Assembly: GCA_022818135.1 (NCBI GenBank)
Contig: JAFMSR010000007.1
Coordinates: forward strand, 7,610,543-7,674,542
DNA: 64,000 nucleotides
Reading direction: 5' to 3'
DNA from: Saxidomus purpurata
Lineage: Eukaryota > Mollusca > Bivalvia > Venerida > Veneridae
Position 1 is the stretch's first letter. Every line of letters starts with the position of its first letter. Both the position numbers and the translations under genes were made by a program. The notes below the pieces were generated by a model. It had not been told where the DNA came from and searched no databases. It was given only the letters and a program-made list of their open reading frames with translations. Below are positions 23,301-32,948 of this stretch, piece by piece.

Positions 23301-26300
23301 ACACTTTTTTGTGTTGACATAAGTATCTGTTAACATAAAAATTAACGCGTTAATCAGATATTTATCATGATAATTAAGTGACTAACTAGTTATATAACGT
23401 GATAATTGTGTGGTTATGTTGTGGCAGAAGTATGCCACCATAATTAATTAATGCCCATTTTATCTATATTTCAGTTACTAATTCATGGGCGGACAGTCAC
23501 AAGTTGCCTCGCCATCTGTCCAGGAAAGACCAGTACCGGATGACCACCCTACGTAAGAAACTGCCAAAGATCATGTCGGTTGAGAGACTTGAACATATTT
23601 GAATTGCTGGACTAGTGAGAAGTCGAATGATTTAAAGTGAAGGACCTTTACCTCTCAATAGCGGAATTCGGTTACAAATAAACATTTTATTTCTCAAAAA
23701 GATGCAAATCTAAATGCTCATTAAAAATTAAGACCGTTTTATGTAATTTCGTATTTACTGTAATTGTATCGTATATTAGGATTTTATCGTTGTTACCGGT
23801 TTCCCACATGACCAACGCCTCCCAGAAGAGGTTACTTTAGTTATTTTAGGTTTCGGAGGATAGTGCAAGATACAGAGAGCTTCCCAATTCCAGAGACACC
23901 CCTGGTTCTTTAACATGCCAGGTGTATGCACCCATACATTGAGCACCCATACATGGGACCTTGGTTTGAGTTTCATCCGAAAGACTGTTAGTAATTTTAG
24001 TTGGTCAGCCCCGGGAATCGAACCCGCTACCTCGAGTAAGTGTAAACACTAATTTATAGCCTACGGAGCCCTCGTACTGAGTTAGTCCTGTTTCCGGTGA
24101 TGTTTGTTTACTTCCGGTATCTCACGAGATTTGTGACGTCATACGCCGGGCACTTTGTAAATTAATGTGTATTGAAGAACGCTAACCCCAAAGACAAAAA
24201 CAATAAAAATGTAAACAAAACATGTAAAACAGAGGCCATACAATGTCCACTTGATGACAAATTGTATTTTTCACAAATTCCAACTCATGTGCTATTACAT
24301 GTAAATAAGTCTGTTACTTCAAAAAACCAACATTTGCAAATTTGACACCTGCTTCATGTTTGTAAACAAACCTTTATTATCCCACCGCTCATTTTTCCTT
24401 ATTTTAAGGCAAAGCATAACTTTTTTGTGTGGTTTTCATGCCCATGCCTTATGTAAAATTTTGTGTCTTAATTCAATTTTCAAACTGCATTTTCAGCAAA
24501 ATCCAAAACAGTTTAGGCGTGAAAACTAACTTTACTCCCCTTCTGCACTGACAAATGCATGGTACATCTGTGAGAAAAGCAGCTAAACTGTATATTATAG
24601 TGTAGAAAGTACCCTACACAGCAGCTATTGATGTTATCCTGTATGTATTATAGTGTATGTTTTTTCTTTAAAAAAATTTCCCCAAAAAAAAAATTAAAAA
24701 AAACCCCCAAAAAAAAAAAAAAAAAAAAAATTCCTTTTTTTTTTTTTTTTTTTTATTTTTATTAAAAAAACCCCCCCCCAAAAAAACCCCCCCCCCTTTT
24801 CCCCTCCAGAAACTTTTCAAAATTTTTTCATGAAATGCTTACGCGATTTTAATGAAATAATTTGCATTTTACAAATGGGTCCTTCATTTCGTACGTGGTA
24901 AATATTACTATTTCATATTTGTTATGTTTTTCTTTTAAAATGCGTTTTGGAGCCATTGTTTTCTTATCCTACCGGTACGACGGTATCCGCGGCTATCATT
25001 AGCTATAAATTATGGTGGCTGATTTCTGCCATGTCATTTTTTCAACGTTACGGGGCGAAAAGTCGAAAACTCGCCGAGTAGCTATTTTACCGTGCTTTCG
25101 TGTTTTCGACTTGGCGAAAAGTAAAAAAACACGACAGATGAAAGGCGAAACACAGCACACAAAGTGCGAAAACACCGTGTTTTTTTCGTCGAGGATTCGA
25201 GTTTACGGGTTTCATTACGTCGTGTTTTCGCCCTTTATTTGTCGTGTTTTCGGGGCGAAAAGTCGAAAACACGGAAACTCGCCAAGTAACTATTTTGTCG
25301 TGTTTTCGACTTTCGACTTGGCGGGGCGAAAGGTCGAAAACACAACAGATTAAAGGCGAAAACACGACAAAGGGCGAACACACGATGTACCTTTTCGAGT
25401 AATTTTCATGTTGGCGGGGTTTTGCCTTTTATTTGCAGTGATTTCGACTTTCGGGGCTAAAATTCGAAAACAAAAGTGACTTCGAAACCTAGTTTGTCGT
25501 GTTTGCCGTTGTTCGAAAATTTTCGTTTTCAATCTGTCGTGTTTCCGGTTTTTCACCCCGCTAAGTCGAAAGGCGATAACACGACAAAATAGCTATTTGG
25601 CGAGTTTTCGGCTTTTCGCCTGAAAGTCGAAAATATGACAAATAAAGGGCGAAAATACAATGTATAAAAACCTGCCAACTCGACGAAGAAGTACGTCATG
25701 TTTTAGCCTTTTGTTTGTCCTGTTTTCGCCGTTTACCTGTCGTGTTTTCAACTTTTCGCCCCGCCAAGTCTAAAGGCGAAAATACTGACCCGATAGTTAC
25801 TGTGACGAGTTTTCGTATTTTCGACTTTTCTCCCTAGACGAAAAAATATGAGACCAATACGCGGCTTATTTCATTACAGTGCACGGACATGTGAAAGCGC
25901 AAGAATGCCATAAATTAGTTCACTTGCAAGTGATATATTGCCGAAGCGCGTCTGAACTAATTTATGGCATATAGGCTTAAAACTGCTGTAGAAAGTACTT
26001 TTTGAAAGCGGTACAAGATAACGAAAATAGTTATATCTCGGAGCAAACAAACTCTTTACCGTAGTTTACATGTATATTTGTTTAACACTGTAGGTACATG
26101 TATATGACAAAACACCAGATAAAAACTAGACTTGTCATTTGTAAATGATGATTCAATCTAGTGATTTATATGATTAATTAAAATATTTAATTTACATTTA
26201 TTTCTTTATGTCATTTTCTAAAGGATACAAAAATTCAATGTAAGCCTAAAGTTATATTTTAAAAATCATCATGGAAAAACAATTTAGGCACAAAAAGTTC

Positions 26301-27449
26301 ACAACTTATCTTTTTTCATTACCACACTTCTTTCTTGCATTGCAAGGTTATGTCGTTGTACGGTATATGTTCGAATCTTTCCTTCTAACATGTACTAAAT
26401 TGTATTCAAGATCTTCAAAATTTATTTCAAAGCTGATAAATCTGATCATCTTTTACAATTTTACGCGCTTACTTTGCCCTTTATGTCCAGCTATGATGAG
26501 AGGGCTGTAATCATTTCCGCTCTGTGGTACACTAGGGATGGTTCTTGATCGAGTGGTTAAAAGGGTATCTCAATTCAATCATAACAATACTCGTACTCTA
26601 GTTCGTCGTAAATTAATAGAGTTTGTCCGCCGCATTACATTTACGTTATGCAATCTATAATTGCTGGAGATACCAACGGACCTTCAACCTCATTAACTTC
26701 AGCTGATTCAATTCTCCATGGCAAAGTGTTGCATTTATTTATAGACCTGACCTTTCATTGTTATACTTCTGTTCTAATCATCATCATCATCACCATCATC
26801 ATCATAATCATCAACAACAACAACAATAGCAATACCATCATCATCAGCGTTATCACCAACACTGTTACTATTATATAGTTACTGTAACATGTATTATTAA
26901 TATCTTTGTTGTTACTATTGCTAACTGCCGCGTGATTAAGTTCCATGTTTGTGGGCGACAGTAATTTAAGACACCGTAGAAACCACAAACCATAAAATGA
27001 AACATATGAGATTAATGTTTCTTTCAGTTTTGTCTGCATCATTGATAAAAATGTATGTTTTGCTTATCCACATCTATTATAAGGAACGAAGAATTTCAGG
27101 TAAGCGTTTGAAGTTGTCTCCATATAAGAACTGGTATGTGACGGTGCATAGTAGTAGGCCTACATTCAAGACAAAACAATAAAATTGACTAAGTGGTAAA
27201 ACCGCTTATCTAAAAAAGTAAACGTAAACGTTTGCTTCTTATTTTGCTATGAATAGCAAACAAGTAATTTTGAAATATAGTGTGGAAATTATACACTTTA
27301 GTTAAGTAAAAAAACACCGCTGCACCATCTACCTTAAGTTTTCTCATGTAGGATAATAATTGGAAAGAAGACTTACCAACGGCTTTCATATACTCATCAA
27401 AATTTTGAGTTTCCACTAAATTCCATGTTCCTGTTGCAAACTCTGCCAT
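20252..27449 (-). CDS. fatty-acid-binding protein (intracellular lipid-binding family)
   Basis: A four-exon gene on the - strand: 27377-27449, 22339-22511, 21266-21364 and 20252-20308 (73, 173, 99 and 57 nt; 133 codons plus stop). All junctions have GT/AG and the phases are 1, 0, 0. Residues 7-24 (GTWNLVETQNFDEYMKAV) fit the cytosolic FABP signature. Exon 2 carries LGEEFDETTADGRKVK, a strongly conserved beta-strand D/E segment. The C-terminal CTRIYKRA keeps the Arg-x-Tyr pair that binds the fatty-acid carboxylate, and an Arg in SISREWSDD is the likely third contact. There is no signal peptide, as expected for a cytosolic carrier that shuttles fatty acids between membranes, peroxisomes and nucleus. 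The start context AAAATGG is favourable. Exon lengths 73 and 173 nt equal those I know for vertebrate FABP genes. The ligand cannot be told from sequence. Confidence 0.95.
20505..20645 (-). repeat. GGTCACTGTGACC repeat fragment in FABP intron 3
   Basis: A fragment of the common AAGGTCACAGTGACC mollusc repeat, about one unit long, read on the - strand (TCATGATCAACCTCC and TCAAGTTGAATGATC on +). It carries a palindromic GGTCA-CTG-TGACC at 20525-20537. It lies about 200 bp upstream of exon 4 in the direction of transcription. Confidence 0.6.
20652..21110 (+). mobile_element. TTATGCCCCCGAAGG family fragment
   Basis: Starts TTTATGCCCCCGAAGGCGGG, followed by CCGTCCGTCCG and two diverged blocks with GCTGTAACTTTGTCATG, GACAAATGTCCACCA and AAGACGACGTGTCG. 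Inserted in FABP intron 3 in antisense orientation to the gene. The 3' end is not clear. Confidence 0.6.
21266..21364 (-). CDS. FABP exon 3
   Basis: Acceptor GTCATTTTCAG, 33 codons (TVMSLDGQTLTALQKGD at the start), donor ATG|GTAAAC. Phase 0 on both sides. It covers the beta strands that carry the middle Arg of the pocket (SISREW). Shorter than the 102 nt typical of vertebrates by one codon. Confidence 0.9.
21600..22050. repeat. short diverged tandem units in FABP intron 2
   Basis: Three loose repeats of TTGAATTTAATTCAAATTATAGCCCATGTTTGAC-like sequence, each followed by TTGGTTAAAGTTT (near 21630, 21695 and 21935). They resemble interiors of the TAGCTC family, without its ends. Confidence 0.45.
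22339..22511 (-). CDS. FABP exon 2
   Basis: Acceptor TTTGTTTGTGAAG, 173 nt, donor AAG|GTAGAT. It carries GATIKPTQEIAVEDGRWK and LGEEFDETTADGRKVK. It enters in phase 1, so its first two bases complete a Gly codon with exon 1. Confidence 0.93.
22545..23444. mobile_element. 900 bp hairpin (foldback-like) element in FABP intron 1
   Basis: Terminal inverted repeats begin ATTATGGTGGCATACTTCTG and continue inward for about 200 bp on each side (ACCACTTAATTATCATG; AGTGTATGTTACTGCCCACT). The core (about 22745-23110) is roughly eight tandem units of ~40 bp, AACTAGTTAGTCAGATAAGT followed by ATCGTGGTAATTATGTGGTT. The whole element can fold into one stem. No ORF is present. The target duplication is not clear. 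Its left end is only 34 bp from the exon 2 acceptor. Confidence 0.8.
24003..24072 (-). repeat. tRNA-derived SINE-like fragment
   Basis: On the - strand, GCGGGTTCGATTCCCGGGGC is a good T-arm with a B box, but the D and anticodon arms do not form a full tRNA. Best read as a SINE head or tRNA pseudogene. Confidence 0.4.
24658..24810. repeat. A/T/C homopolymer tract
   Basis: Alternating long runs of A, C, T and C with no sequence between them. Likely a low-quality consensus region inside FABP intron 1. Confidence 0.65.
25045..25845. repeat. CGAAAACACGAC palindromic repeat block
   Basis: About 800 bp built almost entirely from GTCGTGTTTTCG, its complement CGAAAACACGAC, GGGGCGAAAAGTCG and GGCGAAAACACGAC in both orientations. 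Repeated phrases are CTCGCCAAGTAACTATTTTG and GCGAGTTTTCG. Many alternative hairpins are possible. The short ORFs on both strands follow from the absence of TA-rich stops and are not genes. No class recognised. Confidence 0.75.
25850..27370. other. FABP intron 1, AT-rich, with an ATC microsatellite
   Basis: Otherwise featureless. A microsatellite of ATC units then AAC units lies at about 26776-26828 (CATCATCATCATCACC...CAACAACAACAAC). No exon supported. Confidence 0.5.
27377..27449 (-). CDS. FABP exon 1
   Basis: Starts ATGGCAGAG and encodes MAEFATGTWNLVETQNFDEY and onward to codon 24 plus one base, then donor GTTG|GTAAGTC. At 73 nt it has the family's standard length. Confidence 0.93.
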
Positions 27450-27667
27450 TTTGCAATATATCTTGTTTATGCCCGATCAATGATTGAACTTCTACTATTA
27501 TTCAAAGCTCTGATCCACGTGGTTTTATCTTGCGGCACTTGTAACGTTATCGTCAGTGGCGCTTTCTTCTGTTTGCACCGCTTTCATTTCACGCCGGTTC
27601 ACAAATGAAAACTTTAACCTCATTGGTCTGACAATTCGGCGTTAGGCTCATACTCTAAAATTGCGTT

Positions 27668-27680
27668 TGATCAAAGGTCA
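27668..27680. promoter_or_regulatory. DR1-like nuclear receptor site upstream of FABP
   Basis: TGATCAAAGGTCA matches the direct-repeat-1 consensus (AGGTCA, one base, AGGTCA) at 11 of 13 positions. It lies about 220 bp upstream of the FABP start codon. FABP genes in vertebrates are regulated through such sites by PPAR/RXR or HNF4; here the role is inference. Confidence 0.35.
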
Positions 27681-28499
27681 GCTACATGAGTTTATATGAA
27701 GCGGTATATACGTCATGTCTTGTGTAAAATATTCCCTTCAAAATGCTTACAATACGTTTTAGCAATCGGCAATTTACTTCCGGCGGAAGCGGCGAACACC
27801 GGTTAACGTGACTAAAGTATGACTGTTGACTTGCTTGAACTAAGTTGAAAGCTGAAATAAATAACCACAACAACAGAAATGTCAGTTTGTTAAACTAACA
27901 GAAGTGTACGTGAAACAATACGCATTTAGATCTAATATGTTATGGTATTTAGTGTTAGTCATTAGACACATTGAATACATATTTATACAATGTATATTTT
28001 ACGCTTATTCCAGTAATTATGCGAATATTGTTGTACATATTTACTTCGAGCCATGGTTAATATGGTGATAATATAGTGTTTTACGTGGGTAATACTTTTT
28101 ATTTATCTATTTTTTCGTTCGCAGGATATTAAGGATATCATCTCTATGATCTGAAAAGGTCATGCCCAATTCAACTGCAGATATATCTACAGCTCATCCA
28201 TTTAAGAACAAGAAGTCCTGAAAAATCAGTCCTGATTTAGCACGTTAGGCTGTACTTTTATTGATAAAACGAAGAATAAAGCCTGTGTTACAGACTAGCT
28301 AAACTAGCAAATGTTTGAGAAAGGCCACTGAATCAAGACCAGCAACAAAGACTGTTGTTCGGAGGTTTAACTATATTTTTGTACATACATCTGTAACAAC
28401 GAATCAAAGTACTAAAACTTCTAAAAGCAAACTTTTCAAGTTGGAGCTGATTGCCTAGGCTTTAAAGAGAAAAGCTGTGTATAGAGGAATCCTAATGCC

Positions 28500-29085
28500 A
28501 GGCGTGATATTGTGTGGCATTGACCTGCATGGCACACTCAAGGAGTTTGGGTAATGCTTGTGTGAACATGTGGAAGATACAGACCGGAAACGAAATTGTT
28601 TTTACATGTAGTAGTATTTGAGCCCTATGTATGACATTGACCGTGGAAGTAGGTTGCTGCATAACTCACTCATTGGGTATAAGTAACAAATGTGTAAATT
28701 ATCAAACAAATCGGTCCACGCATGTGGAAGATACAGACCGAAAACGGAATTGCATTTAGTAGTGTTTGAGCCCTAAGCTTGAGCCCTAAATATGGCATGG
28801 AGTAGATGGCTGGTTTTTATTCATGACCTACCCTTGGTCTATCAGTAATAAGTGAATGAAGTTATATCAAGATCGGTCTAAGCATTTGGATGATACAGAA
28901 CGGAAGTAAAATTGCATCTAGTAGTGTGTAAGACCTAAGTGGTACCTTGACCTTAGGATACAGGCATTGTTCATGAGTCACCTTTGTAGTGATGGTAACC
29001 ATTGTGTGAAGTAATATTAAAATCAGTCCATGCATGTAGATGATACAGATCGGAAAGACGACTGGATAGAAAAGCGCAAACTTAC
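28500..29085. repeat. ~160 bp tandem repeat, four diverged units
   Basis: Each unit carries a block like GCATGTGGAAGATACAGACC-GGAAACGAAATTGC (near 28565, 28720, 28885 and 29035), followed by AGTAGTGTTTGAGCCCTAA and a 'tcatgacctacc...' stretch. Recognised as a dispersed mollusc repeat; non-coding. Confidence 0.65.
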
Positions 29086-29247
29086 CAGTCATATGATCGG
29101 TGAGGGACTAACAAGTATTGCCGCAACGTAAACGAGCATGCACAAGGATCACTCTTAATGCAAGTTAGAGGTTATGGTGTTATACTGTGCTACAAGGAAT
29201 GTATATTGTCATCGTGTACTCACAAAATGACAAACATCTAAACTAGA

Positions 29248-29706
29248 ATGCGATCCTTGCTAAAGTTGATTTTTACACTCATTTTCGGAGTTGGAGATAT
29301 GATCACATATACAGAGAAGATATTATTTATTGTACCTCATGTCATAAATAGGCCTACACTATTTTTCTCGCCACCGCACTCTGTTAAGATCAGTCCTAAT
29401 AAAATGTTTGATCTGGATACCCGTGTTTGTGTATATCGGTCTGATGACCAAGCATACACCATTACGTATTTGAAATACAACAGTAAATACGAACACAAAA
29501 AGATGCAGAATAATGACACTGATGATCAAACAATGTTCTACTCTAGACACTGGTATACAACTTCTACTCCTTACCGTAGATTCTGCACAGACGACATACA
29601 CATCATGTCAAGCGAAGTTACTGAAAAACTTAGTGGCGTTGACTATCGTCCTGTTTACCTCAGCATGCAATACAAACCAGACATAATATTGAAGTACAAG
29701 GAATAA
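29248..29706 (+). CDS. hypothetical secreted or membrane-anchored small protein
   Basis: A single-exon ORF of 152 codons from ATG to TAA. The N-terminus MRSLLKLIFTLIFGVG is hydrophobic after two basic residues and looks like a signal peptide. The rest is polar and rich in Tyr, Asp and Thr, with only two cysteines (in TRVCVYRS and RRFCTDD). I recognise no family. No polyadenylation signal or splice sites were identified. It sits between a tandem repeat and a decayed reverse transcriptase, so it could be a lone exon, part of an element, or chance. The length and sensible composition in an AT-rich background favour real coding. Confidence 0.4.
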   Translation: MRSLLKLIFTLIFGVGDMITYTEKILFIVPHVINRPTLFFSPPHSVKISPNKMFDLDTRVCVYRSDDQAYTITYLKYNSKYEHKKMQNNDTDDQTMFYSRHWYTTSTPYRRFCTDDIHIMSSEVTEKLSGVDYRPVYLSMQYKPDIILKYKE

Positions 29707-29789
29707 GAGTATAAAGTGTTGAGTAACATCTCTAAAAAAAATCACCACAGAGGGGCACGAAAAGAAAGAAGCGTGAGGGATGCAATAGT

Positions 29790-30450
29790 TCTGATGATAA
29801 AGTAATTGGTGCAGGCCTCACCGTAAATGAGCTACACGTAGACTTGAAACAGCCCAAGCTCAAAACCACTAAATCGCTCGGTTTAAATAACATCACACAC
29901 GAGATGCTGATCCACCTTATCTGATTTGCAATTAACACCTCACTTATGATCTACAGCTTTAGATTAAGAAAACGCAAACTCCAACAAGGATCGAAATAAC
30001 TCAAAGAGCTATTAATCTCTCCAACGTGGTTGGAAAAATCACGGAACGCATTGTGAATTAGCAAATAAAGTTCCAATAAAATTCTGACTTCCAACAGACT
30101 GACTTTAGAAAATTCCAGTCAACGGAATACCAGATTATATATTTCGCTCAATAAATCGAATATGCATTCCAAAGTCTCAACAGCGGGAGAAGGCAATAGT
30201 CTGAATCTGAAAGTGTCTAAAGTCCCGCCCGTTCTACAGAAAAGCTAGCTAAGGAACCATAGTCGTAAGTTCATAGAATGACATGGTGACGTTCAGTGAA
30301 GTATACTGGCACTGACTATATTACTCCTTTTTGTTAATAAGTAGTGTCTGAATTCTCAGATTGGTCAAACCTATCCGCATTACTAAAGACCATGTTGTTT
30401 GGTGCTCCGAAAGGCAAACATCAACTACCAGAAGATTCAACAAGCTCCAA
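29790..30450 (+). pseudogene. decayed non-LTR reverse transcriptase fragment
   Basis: Pieces of reverse transcriptase appear in shifting frames: TTKSLGLNNITHEMLIHL (the region before motif A, usually KSPGPDxITNEML), then INLSNVVGKITERIVN, then QTDFRKFQSTEYQIIYFA with a stop, then SDWSNLSALLKTMLFGAPKG. Several frameshifts, stops and internal deletions separate them. This is an old, dead insertion. It is unrelated by sequence to the element at 59581. Confidence 0.7.
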
Positions 30451-30529
30451 ACGGCGGTAGATTGAGTATAGAAAAGTCATGTTCAAATTTATTGACTCTT
30501 GTGTCCTACTAGAAGGTTTTTTCCCATCA

Positions 30530-32110
30530 AGATAGGCGGCAATCCTCTTACTGAAACGGAAGAGGCTAAATATATTCTAGCAGGTGTCATATACAGCTTA
30601 CATGGAAGTCCTACTAGTATATAGCCAAAGTGGAAACTAAGGCCAGGTTAGCCAGGGTTCAACTCAAAACCGCTTTTTTCTTATGAAGCTGTCACCATAA
30701 AAAGAGGCCCGAGTTATTGAAGCAATATGTGGTATAAATACACTTTAATTACTTGGGAATAGCCAGGGTTCAACAAACAAATACCTATCTGTCTTCCTCT
30801 TTGGAAACAAAGCTTAAGTTCTTTGATGACAGCTGTCAGGGTCCAACTGAATAACAGTAGCTTAGTCCCGAAAAATCATTACAGAATCAATTATTATCAG
30901 TATCAACCGAAGGTTTCTGGCTGAACAATAAAATTAACAAAACTTTACACACGCTTCTTAAATACTGTCTACAGAGGTAAAAAGTCATTGTGATAATCTA
31001 ACGGACGCCCCAAAGTTCACCTAAGAAAGTACAAACAAATATCCTATTCTGTTCTTATCAAAGCGCTGTGACCGCTGAAGGCTGGCATTTAACCTCCGGA
31101 AAAACAACGCAATGCTTGAGTCTTACCTAAAGCGCGGATAAAATGTGAGAGGACGAAATTATATGCACAGAAAATTCCAAATATATGGTTGACCAGGGAA
31201 GTTTGTTTCAAATGCTGCCAATCTTGAATAACCAAGAACCTTAAAAATGTTTAAGCCAGTACAATAATTCACTGACCTTTGTAAAACTTCACGGAGATAC
31301 TGTATGTGGATCAAAATTATTGTGTACCAATAACCTTCAGTAAACAAAGCAATACCCATGTAAATACAGTACTGTTCTGTGAACTGAAGAAGATGAAAAT
31401 GATTCTGGGTTACCTTGTAGTTGTAAAAAATAAAAACGTTCCCTGGGGCCCCTAAAGACGCCTCATAAATGGTGGGTGAACTTGACACAGTTCCTGCTAT
31501 GGTCTTGAATTATACTTGTCTGACTTTAAGAGATATAGACATGTTATCGTTCGTAAATAAAAAGTTGTAATGTTGGAAATTTGATAATCAAACTAATCTT
31601 ATACGTTGTAAGTCTTCGAAATTTCCGTACCGTATGTATGCTTATGCTTATCTTCCATCAGCTAACAGCGAAACAGAAAAAATCGTATCTACCTCCTGCA
31701 GCCTGAAGCATGTAAATGTTCTTATATATGCGGCTTAAAGAAATTGATCCGCTTGCACTCTTGCATAGCATGTTAAAAGTGTTTTCGCATACAGACGCCT
31801 ATTACTAGTAATGCCAAAAAGCAATGGAGAAGAGACCGTTTATTTCATCCTAATAAAGTCTGTATATATTATCTTGTTTTATTTATGTAAGTAAACAAGA
31901 TCAAACGTACGTACAGGAAAAAGGAATATAGCAATAATCTGATTTGGGAACTAAGGACACTTGTATTCCAGCGTTTCTGTAGAAGTGGTTTTCTTGATTC
32001 AAACGTAGTTCCAATTCTGTAAGACAACCAATAGGACCGGCGTTAAGTGGTCTTGTCATTGAACTTGTCTCATAATGAGGACCTGCTTGCTATAAAATTG
32101 ACCCTTTTTG
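30530..32110. other. intergenic, nothing clear
   Basis: No gene supported. TTAGCCAGGGTTCAACTCA and ATAGCCAGGGTTCAACAAA (30648 and 30761) are a short local repeat. A 109-codon ORF on the - strand (31159-31488) has no recognisable features. Confidence 0.35.
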
Positions 32111-32948
32111 TTTCGAAATGTTTCTAGATAAAAACAACAACAGCAGCAACAATACGTCCAGTTTTGATAACCATATGCTTTACAAAATGATCGATCGACG
32201 TAGTGGAATTATTCTCACGGAGATAAAGTACACTGTGTTGTATCTGTCATCGCTCTTAGTGTTGAATCAACACATTGTACTTTCAGTAGCTCACACCTGC
32301 AAAAGAAGATTATTGAACTTTAATCGTTCATCCGTCTATGTCCGGAGGTATTTGTTAGAAAATGAAACTCGGCCATGTTCGGAAGTATTCGTAAGAATAT
32401 AAACTTTATTCGTGGAAACTCGGCCATGTTCGATAGTATTGTATTCGTAAGACGATGAACTTTAACCATGGTGTCTCGAACCCATGTGATCTTTTTCCGA
32501 GAGAATCGCCAATTGTGTCTGAATGAAAGAGTCGTTGTGTCTTCTCATAAGTGTGGCGTTTCGCAATGATAGTGAGCCGGAAATATTTTAAAGTAACAGT
32601 TTAGGACCGCATTTATAATCTGAGCATATGATATTTTACTTTAAACATACATTTATTGTATCGCTGTTAAAAGATGTACGATCTAGCACGAACATAAGTA
32701 CGATTAAACTATAGCAAATCGGTCGGGCTTTATAAGTTCTTTCAACATAAGTAATCGGCACTTCACTAATTATTACATATAACAATATCTTAGTGAATTT
32801 TGTAAACAAATCGCATATACAATGTACATGTACTAGTACTAACATAAAAATATTTTGAATACGATGGCAAATGCATGGTGACAGACTTGTATTTTGGCGC
32901 TCTGATTTAGATAAGTGAATAGGGCCTTTAATAATGAGTGTATCATAC

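Noticed and set aside
25012..25383. ORFs on both strands of 98-113 codons
   Set aside because: They follow from the palindromic CGAAAACACGAC block; both strands give similar words and no domain.
32636..32940. C-terminal part of the 191-codon ORF beyond the Kazal motif
   Set aside because: It is read-through into the intron past the donor AT|GTATGA; copy B has no matching open frame there.
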